This document shows, piece by piece, positions 21,855 through 34,039 of a stretch of DNA of 64,000 nt. Origin of the DNA: Symbiodinium natans. Its lineage: Eukaryota > Sar > Dinophyceae > Suessiales > Symbiodiniaceae. The notes below the pieces were generated by a model. That model did no database searches. It was not told the DNA's origin and worked only from the letters and a program-made list of their open reading frames with translations. Both the position numbers and the translations under genes were made by a program. The DNA lies in the NCBI GenBank assembly GCA_905221605.1, contig CAJNDS010000415.1:81112-145111 (forward strand). The letters run 5' to 3'. The number at the start of each line of letters is the position of its first letter. The stretch's first letter is position 1.

Positions 21855-24490
21855 AATGCAGCGGCTGCTGCATGGCCGGCGCCCAGGCGGCGGCCGCCTG
21901 GCAAACGGCCAGGGCGGCGTAGAAAGTGACACCATCGGCCTGAAGTTCTCGGCTGGAGAGCTCCTTTTGACAGCAAAAAGGGGCTCACGTCGGGACTTCT
22001 CTCTCCCCTTCTCTCAACTTTGACTCACCGTCGACGCTGCCGCAAGGCTTCCGCTTCAAGAGGCTCCTGTAGGGGGGTTGACATTTTGGCCACACTACAG
22101 TTTCTCACACCAAGCCCAATTTCCCACACAGAGCTCCTCCAAAAGGATGAAGGCCCTCTGCCACTGCCACTCCCTCCTGCAAGAGCTGATGGCCGCATTG
22201 TAGGTGATGGTGTTGGCACGGATGTCCTTAAGGCTTTCAAGCTCTTCAACCAAGGCCTCTGTTAGGGCTCCCTTTTGCATAGAATTCGACACTTATGAGG
22301 TGGCAGCTAGTCTGGTTGGACTCAGGACTTGCTGTACACTCTTATCGCGGCGGATTTGAGTGTGTTCACGGTATTCGCTCAGCTTTGGGCTCGTTGCTCA
22401 GACATTCCTGCCGGCTTCCGTCGGGATCCGTCCCTCACGGATTCAGCTCTTCGTTGGCGAGCGACTTTTGGGCAACGCGGTCCATGCAGCTTCAATTTGG
22501 CGCGGCTGCTGGGTTTCATCGTTCATGGTGTGATGGTGTCATGGTCTCTCTGTGTGTGTGTCCCTACGAACAATGTCTTGCTAACCTCAAGCCAGGCGAG
22601 CATCTGAATCTGACATCTGGAACAGCAGTTGAAAAACCTTTCGCCACTGACCCCCTTTCTCGCAGGCGCTGATGGTAGCAGTGTATGTGATCAGGTTTGC
22701 CTGTGAAGAGTCGAACAAATCCAGAGCAAGCCACCACTTCTCGCCTTTCTCACATGCGCTGATGGCGGCACTTAGCAGCACCACATCAACTTGCATCCCC
22801 TTTACTCGGATTTCCTCGACAAGTGCAATAGCCAGCTCCCACTCCTTTGCCTTCTCAAAGGCGCTTACAGCGGCGCTGTACGCCACTACATTAAGGCTCG
22901 CTTTCTTCGCTTCGGCGCGGCGGAGTAGGTCCAAAGCCAGCTGCCAATGCTCAGACTTCCCACAGGCGCTGATGCTGGAGCTGTACGTGAACGAATCGGG
23001 CAGCATCGTTTGTTGTCCCATCTCTTCCAGAATTTGAAGGACCATTTGCCATTGCTCTCCCCTCTCACATGCGCTCAGCACTGCATTGTAAGTGACCAGG
23101 TTTGGGGGAACAAAGGTCGCCTGAAGCTCCAGCAGAAGGAGCCAGGCAATTTGCCAATTTCCGGCCTTCTCACAGGCGCTTACCTGGCTGAGGTTGTATT
23201 TGTGGTAGGTAGACATGTCTTTACACATATGGCACTGAGAAAAAGGAGCCTTGGCAGCCTAGTCACAGCTGCACTGCCGATGATCACATCCAGTCTCAAG
23301 CCCTGCAGCTGTGTGTCCCAAAGGGTGTGAAGGGCCTGCTGCCATTGCGCGCCCTTCTCACATGCACTTACCTGCACAACGGCTTGCAGGGGTTTGTGAA
23401 GGACGTCCCCAGTACGAAAATGAATCCGATGGTGTTAGAGTGGTTTACGAAACGCTGTGCAGGTTGAACTCTTTAAAGCACGAACCAGGGCACGGCAGTG
23501 CTGTACAGGATCACGTTGGCTTGCAGGGATAGGGCCTGATGTTCTCGGAACAGTTCCAGTCCTCGGTGCCACTCTGCACCAGCCGCGCACGCGCTAACCA
23601 GGGAGCTGTAGGTGACCACCTGCAGCGCCCAGTGTTGGAGGGAAAAGAGGGCGGTCTTCTGATGTCTTCTGTATTCTAGGGCAAAGCTTCCTTTGAGTCG
23701 TTAGAATCGGGAAGAAAGGATCGTTAAGCGTCAGTTAGGCTCTCTTTATCGCTGCTCTTGAGCCGGTTTGCTGCTTGATTTGGATCAAGAGAAAAGATGT
23801 CCAGCTCATCTGAAGAGGTCACTCAGAAGGGTCAGGCTCAAGCTCGAGCAAGCCACGGTAGGCTGGCAGACCTGTGCTTGAAGATTGCCGAAGAGCTGGC
23901 AGGCAGCTTGCCACTCGCTGCTTTTCTCACCTTGTCTTCGGTGGCAGTAGCGGGGAAAAAGGGGCCTATGTAAGTCAGATAAGTGCTTTGAGAGCTGTTT
24001 CCTTTGCGAAGGAGTTGGTAGCGAAGCATCTGCTTTGAACAATGCCCAAGTCACAGGCGCTGATGGCTGAGTTGAAAGTTACGACATCCGGCTTGTGAGA
24101 TGTCTGCGCAAAGTGCCCAACAAACTCCACAGCCTGCTCCCACTGGTGCCCCTGAGCACAAGCGCTGATTGCGGCGTTGCAGAAGGGCACGCTTTGGGTA
24201 GGAAGCCATGCCAAGAAGCTCAGTGCCTTCTGCCACATGGCGCGCTTGGCACAAGCTTTCATGGTCGCCATGTAAACCTAGGCAGGCACGAGCTGCCACC
24301 GAACATCGCTATACCTCGCAGCATTAAAAAACACCTCCCCAACAAAGCAAAACAGAGCAAAGAGGCTTTGGGGCAGATCTTGGGGTCGGAAGGAGCCCGC
24401 ACCACCAGTCCCAGGGCGCCCTCCCAGTCTTTTCCACGTGCACGGCTCAGGACCGTCTCGGCAAAGGACGGGCCGCTGAGAACAACTGTC
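21855..24490 (-). CDS. PPR protein gene (multi-exon, about 13 repeats)
   Basis: Along the minus strand: 24480-24400 (FAETVLSRARGKDWEGAL); 24270-24040 (ATMKACAKRAMWQKAL, CNAAISACAQGHQWEQAV, VVTFNSAISACDLG); 23930-23840 (SSEWQAACQLFGNLQAQV); 23620-23530 (VTYSSLVSACAAGAEWHRG); 23375-23270 (VSACEKGAQWQQALHTL). A long exon at 23190-22640 holds six consecutive repeats, including VTYNAVLSACERGEQWQMVL and VAYSAAVSAFEKAKEWELAI. Then 22240-22110 (ITYNAAISSCRREWQWQRAF) and 21970-21860 (VTFYAALAVCQAAAAWAPAM). Repeat phase is conserved across exon gaps, which supports one gene. Expected role is sequence-specific RNA binding in an organelle. No targeting peptide could be assigned because the 5' exon is not identified. 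It lies upstream of the retrogene, same strand. Confidence 0.85.
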
Positions 24491-24912
24491 ATCACTGTAT
24501 GTCGCTGTCCTTGTGCTATTCGGGGTGGGCTGGAACATCCGGATGGCTTGTGGCCACGGAGCGAACCTTTGCGCTCAGTGGTGCCGCTGGAGTGGCTGCG
24601 CATATGGACATTTGAGAGCACATTTGGAACGCTAGCCGATGCTACGATGGAGGAACGCCCCATTCCTATAAAGACAACATGCCTACGTGGCCACCACGAG
24701 GGAAGGCAGTACCGGGCCCTATCCTGCAAGAGGTAACCTAAGCACGAGATGACCGAAGAAGCGAACCACCACCACGTTATCAACCCCTGAACTGTCAAGA
24801 TGTCCCCCGTAAATTCAGGGCTTTCCAACCACAAGCTCCCTGCTTTTCCTACCTGGTCCAGGAACTTCAGCCGTGGACAAGTGCACCTGGATGCAAGGCA
24901 CGGGCAAGACAA

Positions 24913-25019
24913 TCATATAATATAATATAATAGAATATAACATAATATAATACAATATAATGTAATATTATATCCTATAATTGAATATATAATATTATAT
25001 TCTACAATATAAATAAATC
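24913..25019. repeat. AT-only microsatellite (ATAAT)n
   Basis: About 105 bp almost free of G and C, built of TATAATATAA-like units that become partly palindromic (ATATAATATTATAT) toward the right. Confidence 0.9.
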
Positions 25020-26880
25020 ACTCAAGGCCGGAAGGTAAGCCAAGCACGCCCTGGGACACCCATCGCGAGGGCCTACAATGAGTTGAAGCGCTTCGAGCCA
25101 AATGCCTCTGAACAACTGCGGGCTGAGACACACCCCGTTAGTTTCAACCACCGTCCACACACCCAACATGCACCCATTATCGAAAATTCTCAGATAACTA
25201 CTGTGGACACTTCCCTGTCTTAGTCAGAATATCGTGCACGATATTCCTGAAAAGTCTTTAGTTGCAACATAGGTCGCCACATCTGCGACCATATCCAAAA
25301 AGATAGTGCATTGGGGGCGTCCGCCAGGGGGCGAAGACACCAATGGCACAACCATCTTTCTGGGTCTCTTGGCGATGTGCTTTTTTGTTTGGGGGGGGGG
25401 GGGGGGGACTCAGAGTTTTAATGGCGGTTTTCTCGAAAATAGAAGAGGTCAGAGACCCTAAGCCCTAAGCCTTAAGACCCTGACTTCCACATTGTCCGAT
25501 CAGCGGCACTCCTTTCAACTCCTCCAGCCAACCATGGGGGTTTTTTGGGACTTGAGATTATAGGGTTTCGACTCGCATGCTGATTTTTGCTTTGGGAGGT
25601 GCGGCGATGTGCTGGTGCACTGCGCTTGTCAGTCCAAGGTCCTGCGCAGCATGCCTTGGCCGCCGAAGCTGTAGCTGACCACAGCTGACAGTCCGCCTGC
25701 AAGCTGGCGACAGAACCTGGAACTACGAGTATAGTGTGTTCCCAAGCTATTCCCAGGCATGCGGCAAATGCAGCCGCAGCCCAGGAAACCTCATCCTACT
25801 TGGAAGACCCTGGGAGCGCGGTCAGAAGCTCCGCTACCTCATCGTTCACCGATTCACCGACCTCGACCGCTCTGATACGACAGCTGCGACTCAGCATGCA
25901 GTTCGACAGGAAACGAAACTAATGATGTGACCCTGCACCCAATCGGAAGTGCTCGGCTTTTGACATCTCTGGCCTGGGCTCCCTGTGTGACTGCGTTCGC
26001 GCGTGCTCCCCCTGCGGCCCATCGTCCGGTCTTCCTTGGCTGAGGGCTGGTCCTGAAATTCTCCAACCCTAAACTCAAAAAGACAAGCAGAAATTTTGAG
26101 AACACACATCAGGGAACCATTGATGTGCGAATCTCTTCGACAACCCGCGAATCAGTTCTGCATGAATCAGTTAACGACCCATACATGTGTCCAATCTGCC
26201 TTTGGGTGAGGCTGTGTGGCACCAGCCTTACAAACACCTCCAGAAATAAACGAACCAGCACTTACGCAACATCTTGTCATCCAAGAAATCAACCATCCCT
26301 CCTTATCCAAGGCTCCAGCAAATGCGCCGGAAAGTCGACTAAATCTGGGGAAGCGTTGTCCTCCCCACATTCAGTAGCCTCCCCAAGCCCATTCCGCCAC
26401 GCGCGCCCCGGCTTGTGCCACTGCTTGTATCGCGACGGTGTAGGTCACCTGGGTTCAGGGTCCTATAGCATCCTAGAGGCTAAGGGGGAGGTTGTGAGAG
26501 TTGTGGGCTCTTCACTGGGATCAATAACCCCCTTCCCCCAACAATCCGTTCGAGCTTACTTCTCATCATAGTGCAACGTGGGCCTCAGTGTCGACCCTGC
26601 CGCTGCTCTGCTCCTCCAGCTCCTGGTGTTCTTTTGGCATTTAGGGGGAGCTTCCGGCTAATCAATGGTTTAGATGGGCTTCGGCTTCGATGCAAGCTAG
26701 ACAAATTGCATTCGCAGAGCCTTGCAACCACCACTCCCAAACTGGGCATGTGATCGTCGAGCGCTGTACGCTGCACTCCCAAAGCGCCTGCACATGCCTT
26801 CGAACACAGCACCGAACCCGGATGTACACGATCCCAAACAAGAACACCAAGCCAAAAAGAGAACTTTCAGTATCCTTTCA
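25020..26880. other. Spacer without a supported gene; G17 run
   Basis: A G17 homopolymer lies at 25391-25407. Short open frames on both strands (25472-26105, 26125-26571) show no domain and conflict with each other. I see no gene here. Confidence 0.4.
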
Positions 26881-26889
26881 GTTTCTGTC

Positions 26890-27000
26890 ACACTGAAGTT
26901 CTGTTCACGAACTTTCCCGCTCGCCTGCAGCAACGAGAGCGCATGTGTCCAGCGCGCGTTCTTGCCACAAGCGCTGGCTGCTGCCGAGTACGCCACAACC
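26890..27000 (-). CDS. PPR repeat exon
   Basis: One clean PPR unit on the minus strand: VVAYSAAASACGKNARWTHA followed by LSLLQ. It may be a 3' exon of the 28.1-31 kb PPR gene or belong to a separate PPR gene, because about 1.1 kb without repeats lies between. Confidence 0.6.
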
Positions 27001-27059
27001 TGTGCGCGAATCCAATGGAAAAGGCAAAATATAAAACCAAGATGCTCGACTGCTTACAC

Positions 27060-27165
27060 GGACTAACTATGGTTTACAGGGCCTTGAGTGCCTTCACGCT
27101 CGTGCGGGTTGTGGAGGGCGCGTTCGAGCTGATCAGGCTGGATATCCAGTAGCTTCAGCACATGG
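27060..27165 (-). CDS. Exon-like fragment, weak myosin-head resemblance
   Basis: The minus frame reads ATYHVLKLLDIQPDQLERAL then HNP. The pattern A..LL.I....LE.AL resembles the segment following the ILHLGN-type strand in myosin motor domains. No neighbouring motor motifs (P-loop GESGAGKT, switch regions) are seen within several kilobases, and PPR exons lie on both sides. It may be chance. Confidence 0.15.
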
Positions 27166-28129
27166 TAGGTGGCGGATGCCATGTGCCCCTTCAATTTATA
27201 TGAATCCGCTCAAACAGGTGCAGCCCCGTTCAGGGGTCGAAAGATCCCATCTCGAAGCATGCTGCCTTTGATGCCACAAGACCTGCATTCTTTTCTGTAC
27301 CAGAGCAGGTGGAAGAAGCCTTGCTCCATGCACTTGTCACACAAAACAAGTCTTGATGTGTTTGAGACATCGGAAAAGTCATGCGGGAAGCTGAACACAG
27401 ATGATTTTCTGGTTTGGCAAAAGCAGCTGCTCGTCGAATCAGCTGGGCTGGTGCACAGGTTCGCAGTTCAAAGCCGCAGCCCCCTGCATGCGACCCAACA
27501 AAAACTCTGCTGCACACGACAGTGCTGAGGGACTTGCTGGGAAGCCGCAAGCTTCCACAGGCCCATGAGCGCTTTACTTTGCGCCAAGTCGTGGCTGCAA
27601 ACGTTGCGCGCATGCGGCACGCACGTGCAGCACGCGCATGCGGCACGGGCAACATATGTGCGACGCTGGCTTGAGCATGTCTTATTGGGAAACGGGTGGC
27701 GCAGGTTATGACACTTGCCGTACCGCAGCAATTGTCCCACATTCCTCATAAGCACTACATGTCCACATGGCTCATCTTGGCTGCAGACTCCGAGTTTCGC
27801 CTTTTCGGGTTTCAACTTTAAAGTGTGCTTCGACTGCTATGGAGCTGCCAGGAAGCACTGGGTCCATGTCCATCCAGGAGGAAGGTGGCTCGCTGCCACT
27901 GGCAAGCTTTCCTAACATTGCGAAGCACCTAGGACCCCATGTAAAACAGGGTCTTTGCCTCTTTGCTGGATTGCGGGGCTGGGCTTCTGGCTCTACACTG
28001 GTTGCTGCTGCAATCAGCAAATATACCGGCACAGCCCAGGGCTAAACTCGCAGGCACTACGGACATTTGGATGTTGGGAGTTCGTGTGACTAATGCAAGC
28101 ATTAGCTGGTGGCAGAACGAGAGCAGAAC

Positions 28130-31000
28130 GCAAACTTATTAAAATTCCGCCAGAATACTCACAAGCGCTGATTGCGGCGCTGGACGCAACAACGTCGATG
28201 CGCAGGGACGTGCGCTGCGCCTGCAGGTGCTGCAAGAGGAGTTTATGGCGTCCCCGTCCACTCCTGTCTTGCAGACTTGAGGTTCTCCTTGCGTCAGAAT
28301 TCTCGGTTCCTTGCCTGGTCCAGCACGTGAAGGGCCACTGGCCACCTGCCAGTTGAATGGAAGGCTCCAAGCTACTCCAGACTCCTCTGCAACCGCAAAA
28401 TGCCAGAGGCAGAAGAGCGTGCCCAAAGAGACAGCTGCAAAGAGTATTGTAAGAGGCCATGCATGCACTGGCTGCTTGCTGTCCTAACGGCAGCTCAAAA
28501 TTCTGCGGCCAGGTCTCTGGTTGCCCTTTTCACACGCGGAAATGGCAGTGCTGTAGAGGATGACATTTGCCTGCGTAGGCGTAGGCCCGTTGGACTCCGG
28601 AAGACCGGCCCTCCCCCTGGCCCCAGAAGCAAACTCCCAGAATCAGAGCAGACCGCCCCCTCCCCCCCCCCCCCCCCCCCCCCCCCAAGCCCAATAAGGG
28701 AGGATTTTCAACCCTGACCTACTGTGACGGCAACCATGTAGACTCTATAACCCCTGCAAGCAGAAGCCGTATGCGAGTGCCACCTCAACGTCGCTCCGGA
28801 GGGCAGCTGCCAAAAGGTGTAAAGATTGCTCCCAACGCCAGCCTTGAATGTCTCTGTAACAAGGTTAGAGGCCGCAGCTGAAAGTTGGAACTTTCTCACA
28901 ATGAAAGCATATGGGGAGCTTGTTGAAAAGGCAGCTGAAGTTGAACGAGGTCTTCCAATCAATTAACCCAAAGTTTCTTGGACTTCCAAGAAGAAGAAAC
29001 TGTCGAAAGTCTTTCTGTGAAGCGATACAGTCGAACAAGCATTCATACACAAACTAAGGTTTCCTGTTGCTGAACATGTTGGCGCAACCCCCAGAAGTGT
29101 GGCGACAGTCTCTCAGAGAAAGCAAGAAGCATCGGCCACAGACGCTCACGGCTGCACTGAAACTGGCTGCATCGGCCTCCGAGTGAAACATTTCAGGGCT
29201 CTGGTTCTGCGTTCGTATCATTGGGCATTTGAACGCTCCAGCAACTGAGGCAAACACGCTGAGCTATCATAATGGGCATGCCTAAAGCAAGCAGACCAAA
29301 CAAAAACGGACAAATGCAAACTCAATTAATTACGTTCGTCGTCAGCGTGTGGTGGTCGACGGGCAGCGTTTACAACTAAGAGGGAGGGCGACTTGCCCAG
29401 CGCAACAGACCCACACCCACCACCTTGAAAATAAGCGGTATGCATGCATCATGTATGGATGCGTATGGTATATTCATAGATATTCGTACATGTATAAGTT
29501 CCCAATCATCACACTTTCGCACCGAGCCTGTAGCGACTGATGCGACAAAGCCCCCAGCACCTCCAATACGAATTTCAGGGTTCAGGTGGAGACATCTCAG
29601 TGGACTTTTGACCTCTGTGGGTCTCATAACCTATGCTGATCTCCTGCCTATAATCTTTGTGCCACGGACCCTGGGTGCCTCGAGAGCATACTGCCACTCT
29701 TCCGCATTCTCGCAGGCACTCAGGACTGCGTTGTAGGTGACCTCGTTTGCCTCGGAGTCAGATGCACATGGATGCACACATGTACAGCTCTCGTCGGCCC
29801 TCAATGTAAAAGGGGAAGATGTGCAGGGAAGTACAGGGCGCCTGCAGCATGGAGGAGCGCAGCCGCCGCAAGAAGAAGAAGGCCTGTTGCCAGCCCGCCG
29901 CTGCCGCGCAGGCCGCGATGAGCGAGGTGTAGATTGCCGTGTCGGCTTTGATCGCACCTTCCAGAGCAACGCGGTTCGCTGGCGTAGTTTCTACTGATGC
30001 CTACCGAATCGGCTCTGCTTTGTATCGACCCTTCTGCGGGGATCCATGTGAGGGGGAAACTTTTGCTTGGAAGTGCCACGGCACGGGCTTGTGCTTGAAC
30101 CAGTAGCTGCAGAGCTTGTGTCCAATGGCCACCTGGGGCACAAGCACTGACAGCCGCACTGTACGCCACAAGGTTCGCACGGGAGGAGCGCTCGAAGTCC
30201 GCCAGCAGCTGCAGGGCCCTGGGCCAAGCATCTCCCCGGCAGGCCGTGAGCACCGCGCTGCAAAGAATTACGTCCACCCCAGTGCTTCGCTTCTGCGCCT
30301 CAAAGAGTAGGAGAGCAACCTGCCACTGGCTGCCTCGAGCACAGGCGCTGACAGCGCTGCTGTAAGTGACCACGCTGGGACTTGGGGTTTTCGTGAAGGC
30401 AGCCAGAGCTCTCTGCCACTGCCCGCCCTTCTCAAAGGCAGTGATGAGCGAGTTGTGTGTGATCAAGTCCGGCTCAAGGCTCTCACTATTCAGGCCGTCA
30501 AAGAGCGCCAATGAATGCTGCCACTGCTGTGCTTTGGCGCACATACTGATGGCTCCATTGTAAACCGCTGTGTCTGCTCGCGCGCGTTCGGCATGCAAAG
30601 TCTCCAGCAGTTGTAGACCCAAACTCCATTGCTCGCCCTTAGCGCAAGCGCTCAAGGCTGCGCTGTAAAGCACCTGAGTTGGTTTCAGCTTGTAAAACGC
30701 CAGCGAAATCCCATGCTGCCTGACATCTGGTGCCAGCTGCGTATCTGTTGGATGAGCATTATGAGAGAGGAACCAACTCATTAGTGATGACTTCGAACAA
30801 GCCCCTCGAGGCACTGCGGACGAGAATCCGGAGTCCGGGGCGAAGGGGCCAAAACGAAACTCTCCAAAGCAAGCTGCCAGCGGCTGTGCCGAGCACAGGC
30901 CTGCCAAGGGTGTTCAACGATGCCCAAGCGCCGGAGTTCTCGGGCTTTCGTGTGCTTTTGACTATCCCTGCATGGCTTCCCTTGTGCCACATGGCTCTCT
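28130..31000 (-). CDS. PPR protein gene (multi-exon, about 13 repeats)
   Basis: Repeats in transcription order: about 30910-30840 (ACARHSRWQLALESFV); a long exon about 30720-30040 with six or more units (VLYSAALSACAKGEQWSLGL, AVYNGAISMCAKAQQWQHSL, VVTYSSAVSACARGSQWQVA, LVAYSAAVSACAPGGHWTQA and others); 29990-29820 (AIYTSLIAACAAAAGWQQAF); 29770-29640 (VTYNAVLSACENAEEWQYAL); about 29190-29110 (SFSAAVSVCGR); 28860-28760 (GWRWEQSLHLLAAALRSD); 28590-28500 (VILYSTAISACEKGNQ); 28260-28140 (VVASSAAISACEYSGG). Most are P-type 35-residue units. The exon at 28860 follows an acceptor-like TTACAG. The start exon is not identified. No DYW or SMR domain is visible. Confidence 0.85.
28662..28686. repeat. Poly-C tract (C25)
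   Basis: Twenty-five consecutive C on the plus strand, between two PPR exons, so presumably intronic. It is the longest homopolymer in the window. Confidence 0.9.
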
Positions 31001-31565
31001 CTAGCAGTATTTCGTGATTTTGGGAGCGTGCATCTAGACCTAGCGGCGTGCATGATCGGAGTGAAGATGGCCCTGAGACCTTGGCGCGAAGCGAACTACC
31101 GATTTTGGTACAAAGTCTGCCAAATATTGACATGCGTGTGAGTTTGCAAACGCCATTTCAAGCACCGCAGAAACTGCAGAGGCAGTCATCTTACGAGCGC
31201 ATGAACATGTACAAGATCCATGTCGTAGACGTGCAAGCCTGCATTGCGACCATGAAGGGGTTGAATGGCAGCTTCGTGCCCCGCAAGTCCTGCAAAGAAA
31301 AGACGAAACTTCAGCACCGTGCTTATAGGATTAGGGGCGCACCATAGGTCTTAAACCCCTACAAAGATCCTCAACCCTGTGCCCTTATGATCGCAAACAG
31401 GCTTCGAGAGCCAGGTGTTGGATCTAAGCAAGCCCACCACCTCCCAAGCACTGATTGCGGTGCTCAGGAGTATCGGGCTGATGTTGAGGGTACTTTGCCG
31501 AGTGCAGAGGGAATGATCCTAAACGCTAAAACCTCCAAACCCCTACTTCTACAACCGGGACTGCT

Positions 31566-31629
31566 AAAACCCTAAACCCTAAACCCGAAACCCGAAACCC
31601 TAAACCCTAAACCCGAAACCCCAAACCCC
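31566..31629. repeat. CCCTAAA/CCCGAAA telomere-like tract
   Basis: About nine units in the C-rich sense, with CCCGAAA variants mixed among CCCTAAA. Confidence 0.92.
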
Positions 31630-31740
31630 AGCATCCCCCCACACAACAGCGTGGAGCCCCCGGGCCAACTCCAGCAGAGACAGTGCCAAGTCCCACCTGC
31701 CATCTTCGCCGCAAGTCTACCAGGGGGTCCGTTTAGAAGA

Positions 31741-31779
31741 GGTTAGGGTTTAGGGTTTAGGGTTTATAGGGCTTAGGGC
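31741..31779. repeat. TTTAGGG tract, opposite sense
   Basis: About five TTTAGGG-like units, the last degenerate (TTTATAGGGCTTAGGG). They lie 110 bp from the CCCTAAA tract and are inverted relative to it. Confidence 0.88.
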
Positions 31780-32710
31780 TAGAGGGCTGGAAGCTTTCGG
31801 TCATATCAAGAATTTGCAGGGGGGAATCAGCTTGTGGTTTGCCATGTTGAGTTCCGGCTAGCCATGTGTTGCCGAAGCCCCCGCAGGTCCTTCCCCCCAC
31901 CATCGGATTCTGCTGGAGGAAGCCGAAAGCCCAAAACGAGGAGAAACTGAGAGTGCAAAGTCCAGGTTTAGGGTTTACAGGGTTCCGAAATCTGTTTGAG
32001 CTCCTGAACCTTCATTAAGCCGTAAGCCCTGAGCCTTAGACCTTGAACTTGGGCGTTCGGCTCTCGCATACAGCAGCCGAGGATGAACCAGGGCTTGGGT
32101 TGAATTAACCGTAATTACCCCCCCCCCCCCCCCCAACAACCTTAACCCCCCAACTAACTTTTCCCTACGATACCGTTGCAAAGTTGCTGGGGGGAGGGGG
32201 GGCTTATGAATCAGAACACCCACGATCAAGGTGACAGTTGGGCGCATTATGGTGAGTTTGCGTCCCAGTGATTCGATCTGCACAGCGCAGGGCTTCGTAA
32301 TGTCAACCTGAGTCAACCACCTGGACATCGAGACCCCGCGGCCCTTCAAAGAGTTGCCCCAGAAAAAAGACTCTTCCTTTTTTGTCTCTTGACATCGGTG
32401 AAAAGTGGCGATATGACTCCCGGATTTTCCGGGTGCCTAAGAGTGCAAAGTAAACCTCCCACAGGCCTCTCGGACACTGATTTTCACAGGGAGCCCGGAA
32501 GCGAAATGGAGACCACGAGCTGTATAAGGACTTGGTGGAGGGATTTGTTTGCGACAGAGCATTTCTGATGGCTGTAGACTAAAGGGCTTGAAGTTTTGCA
32601 CGGGCCGCAAGGAATTCGACGCTCATGATCGGTTCTCAGGAGTGTGCATATAAAAGAAGAGCTATGCTATACGAGTCGCCTTGAGCTCTGCTGGGCATGC
32701 CAAACCCTTG

Positions 32711-33445
32711 TCACATGCGTTCGCCCTCCATGGTGGCTTGCTTCGGTGGCTTGGCGATCCGGAAATTCTGAGTTCGCTGGATGGCATTCATCTTATGGGT
32801 CCCACAGTCGAAACAGCAGAATTGCGAGCCGGATTTTGCAACCTTCATCAACTTCTCATGGTTTGGTGTCTTGACGAGCTTGCCACTTTCATCAAGATAA
32901 GCGACACGCCGCACCAAGTACTGAAACCCAATCCCCCCGGTGGTGTCCAATGAGTCGAAGGAGATTCGCATCATGTCATCACCGGGAGTCACGTCAATCA
33001 CTTCCCCGTCTGGTGTCTTGAACACATCTTCTGGCTGAATGACGTAGATCCAGTGGGATGCCTTTGTCTCCGCAAAGGTAATGTGAGTCCACTTGCCGTT
33101 GGGCGACGTCTCAAGCAAGTGCCCGCCACCCGTCCAGTAGCCGTTGCACGTCAAAATTAAGCCCCACAGGTTCCACGCATCAATGGTCCAGTTGTACTTG
33201 GAGATCTTCCTTACAATGTGACAAACTACTTGACTTTTTCTTGCAGACTCTTCAGTGTTGCCATGCCTGCAAAGTGGCCTCGTGAAGTGTGCGCCTATAC
33301 AAGCCTGAAGCACATCTACAACGGTACCAGCATCTACACACTGCAAGCAAGCATCATTCCCGTTGACTCGCTCTGCCAGTCCGCATCATGGAAGGTGATG
33401 ATGCCTTCTCCGGCAATGTTGTCCTGCAGCCACCAAGCTCCTCAA
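32711..33445 (-). CDS. Unrecognised protein, two or more exons
   Basis: A strong protein-like frame runs about 33205-32780: TIDAWNLWGLILTCNGYWTG, NGKWTHITFAETKASHWIYV, DGEVIDVTPGDDMMRISFDS and GGIGFQYLVRRVAYLDESGK. It ends near FCCFDCGTHKM before a frame change. The Trp- and Gly-rich strands suggest a beta-rich domain. About 33445-33345, the minus strand gives GAWWLQDNIAGEGIITFHDA then DWQSE, probably the preceding exon of the same protein. I do not recognise the family. Confidence 0.55.
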
Positions 33446-33718
33446 GTCAACGGTGGGGGGGGGAGGGGGGGAGGCAGAAGTGTTCCCAAATTAAGTGTAC
33501 CCCAAATATACCCCCCAAATGCTGTAATCCTTATATGTAGGAGCCCCCAGAAAGGGTAGTGCCCTAATTTATGAAACTACCCACATCTAGCCATGGAGTT
33601 CTCGTCCACACCGTCCTTTGAGGTGCTCGGGAGCATTTTTGTGGCTCGGCACCTTGAGCATCTGTTCTAACCATTCATCCCCGGCCGTGATGTCCGCAAA
33701 CCTGTTCCTGTACTCTTC

Positions 33719-34038
33719 TCACTCACAACAACACAGCACATACTGCTCTTCAGGTGCTGTTTGTTTAAAGCATCTTAAGGCATGAGGATTCAAAAGCAAT
33801 TTCGAGAACAGCCAGGATTCTGACAACATGGGACCAAGCACAACCTCGCCGGTGGAATGAGGCAGCAAAGCGACGATTTGGCGGCGCAGTACATGAACTT
33901 TGTGAAGCACTGGTTGGCCTTCTGTGGCGGGTCGTACAACTCCGGCAGTTTGGCCAAGTTCTGCCAAGCCTCAAAATCTTTGGGGGCCATTGACTTCATC
34001 CCAAGGACGACTTGGTGACTTTGTTCGAAGGCCGCCAT
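33719..34038 (-). CDS. Exon-like ORFs upstream of the 33-kb gene
   Basis: Two overlapping minus frames are open and both look plausible. One reads PKDFEAWQNLAKLPELYDPP then FTKFMYCAAK. The other reads RRQIVALLPHSTGEVVLGPM then ESWLFSKLLLNPHALRCF. One may be an upstream exon of the gene at 32711-33445. I cannot choose between them. Confidence 0.3.
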
Positions 34039-34039
34039 G

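Larger units (their letters stand above)
31130..32700. other. Spacer with telomere-like tracts and C17
   Basis: No coding frame is supported. Contains CCCTAAA-sense repeats, TTTAGGG-sense repeats, and a C17 run at 32118-32134. Confidence 0.5.

Noticed and set aside
28760-28900. In-frame TAA (28865-28867, minus) between the two halves of a PPR unit, suggesting a nonsense mutation
   Set aside because: An acceptor-like TTACAG lies just downstream on the coding strand, so the exon can begin after the stop. No mutation need be assumed.
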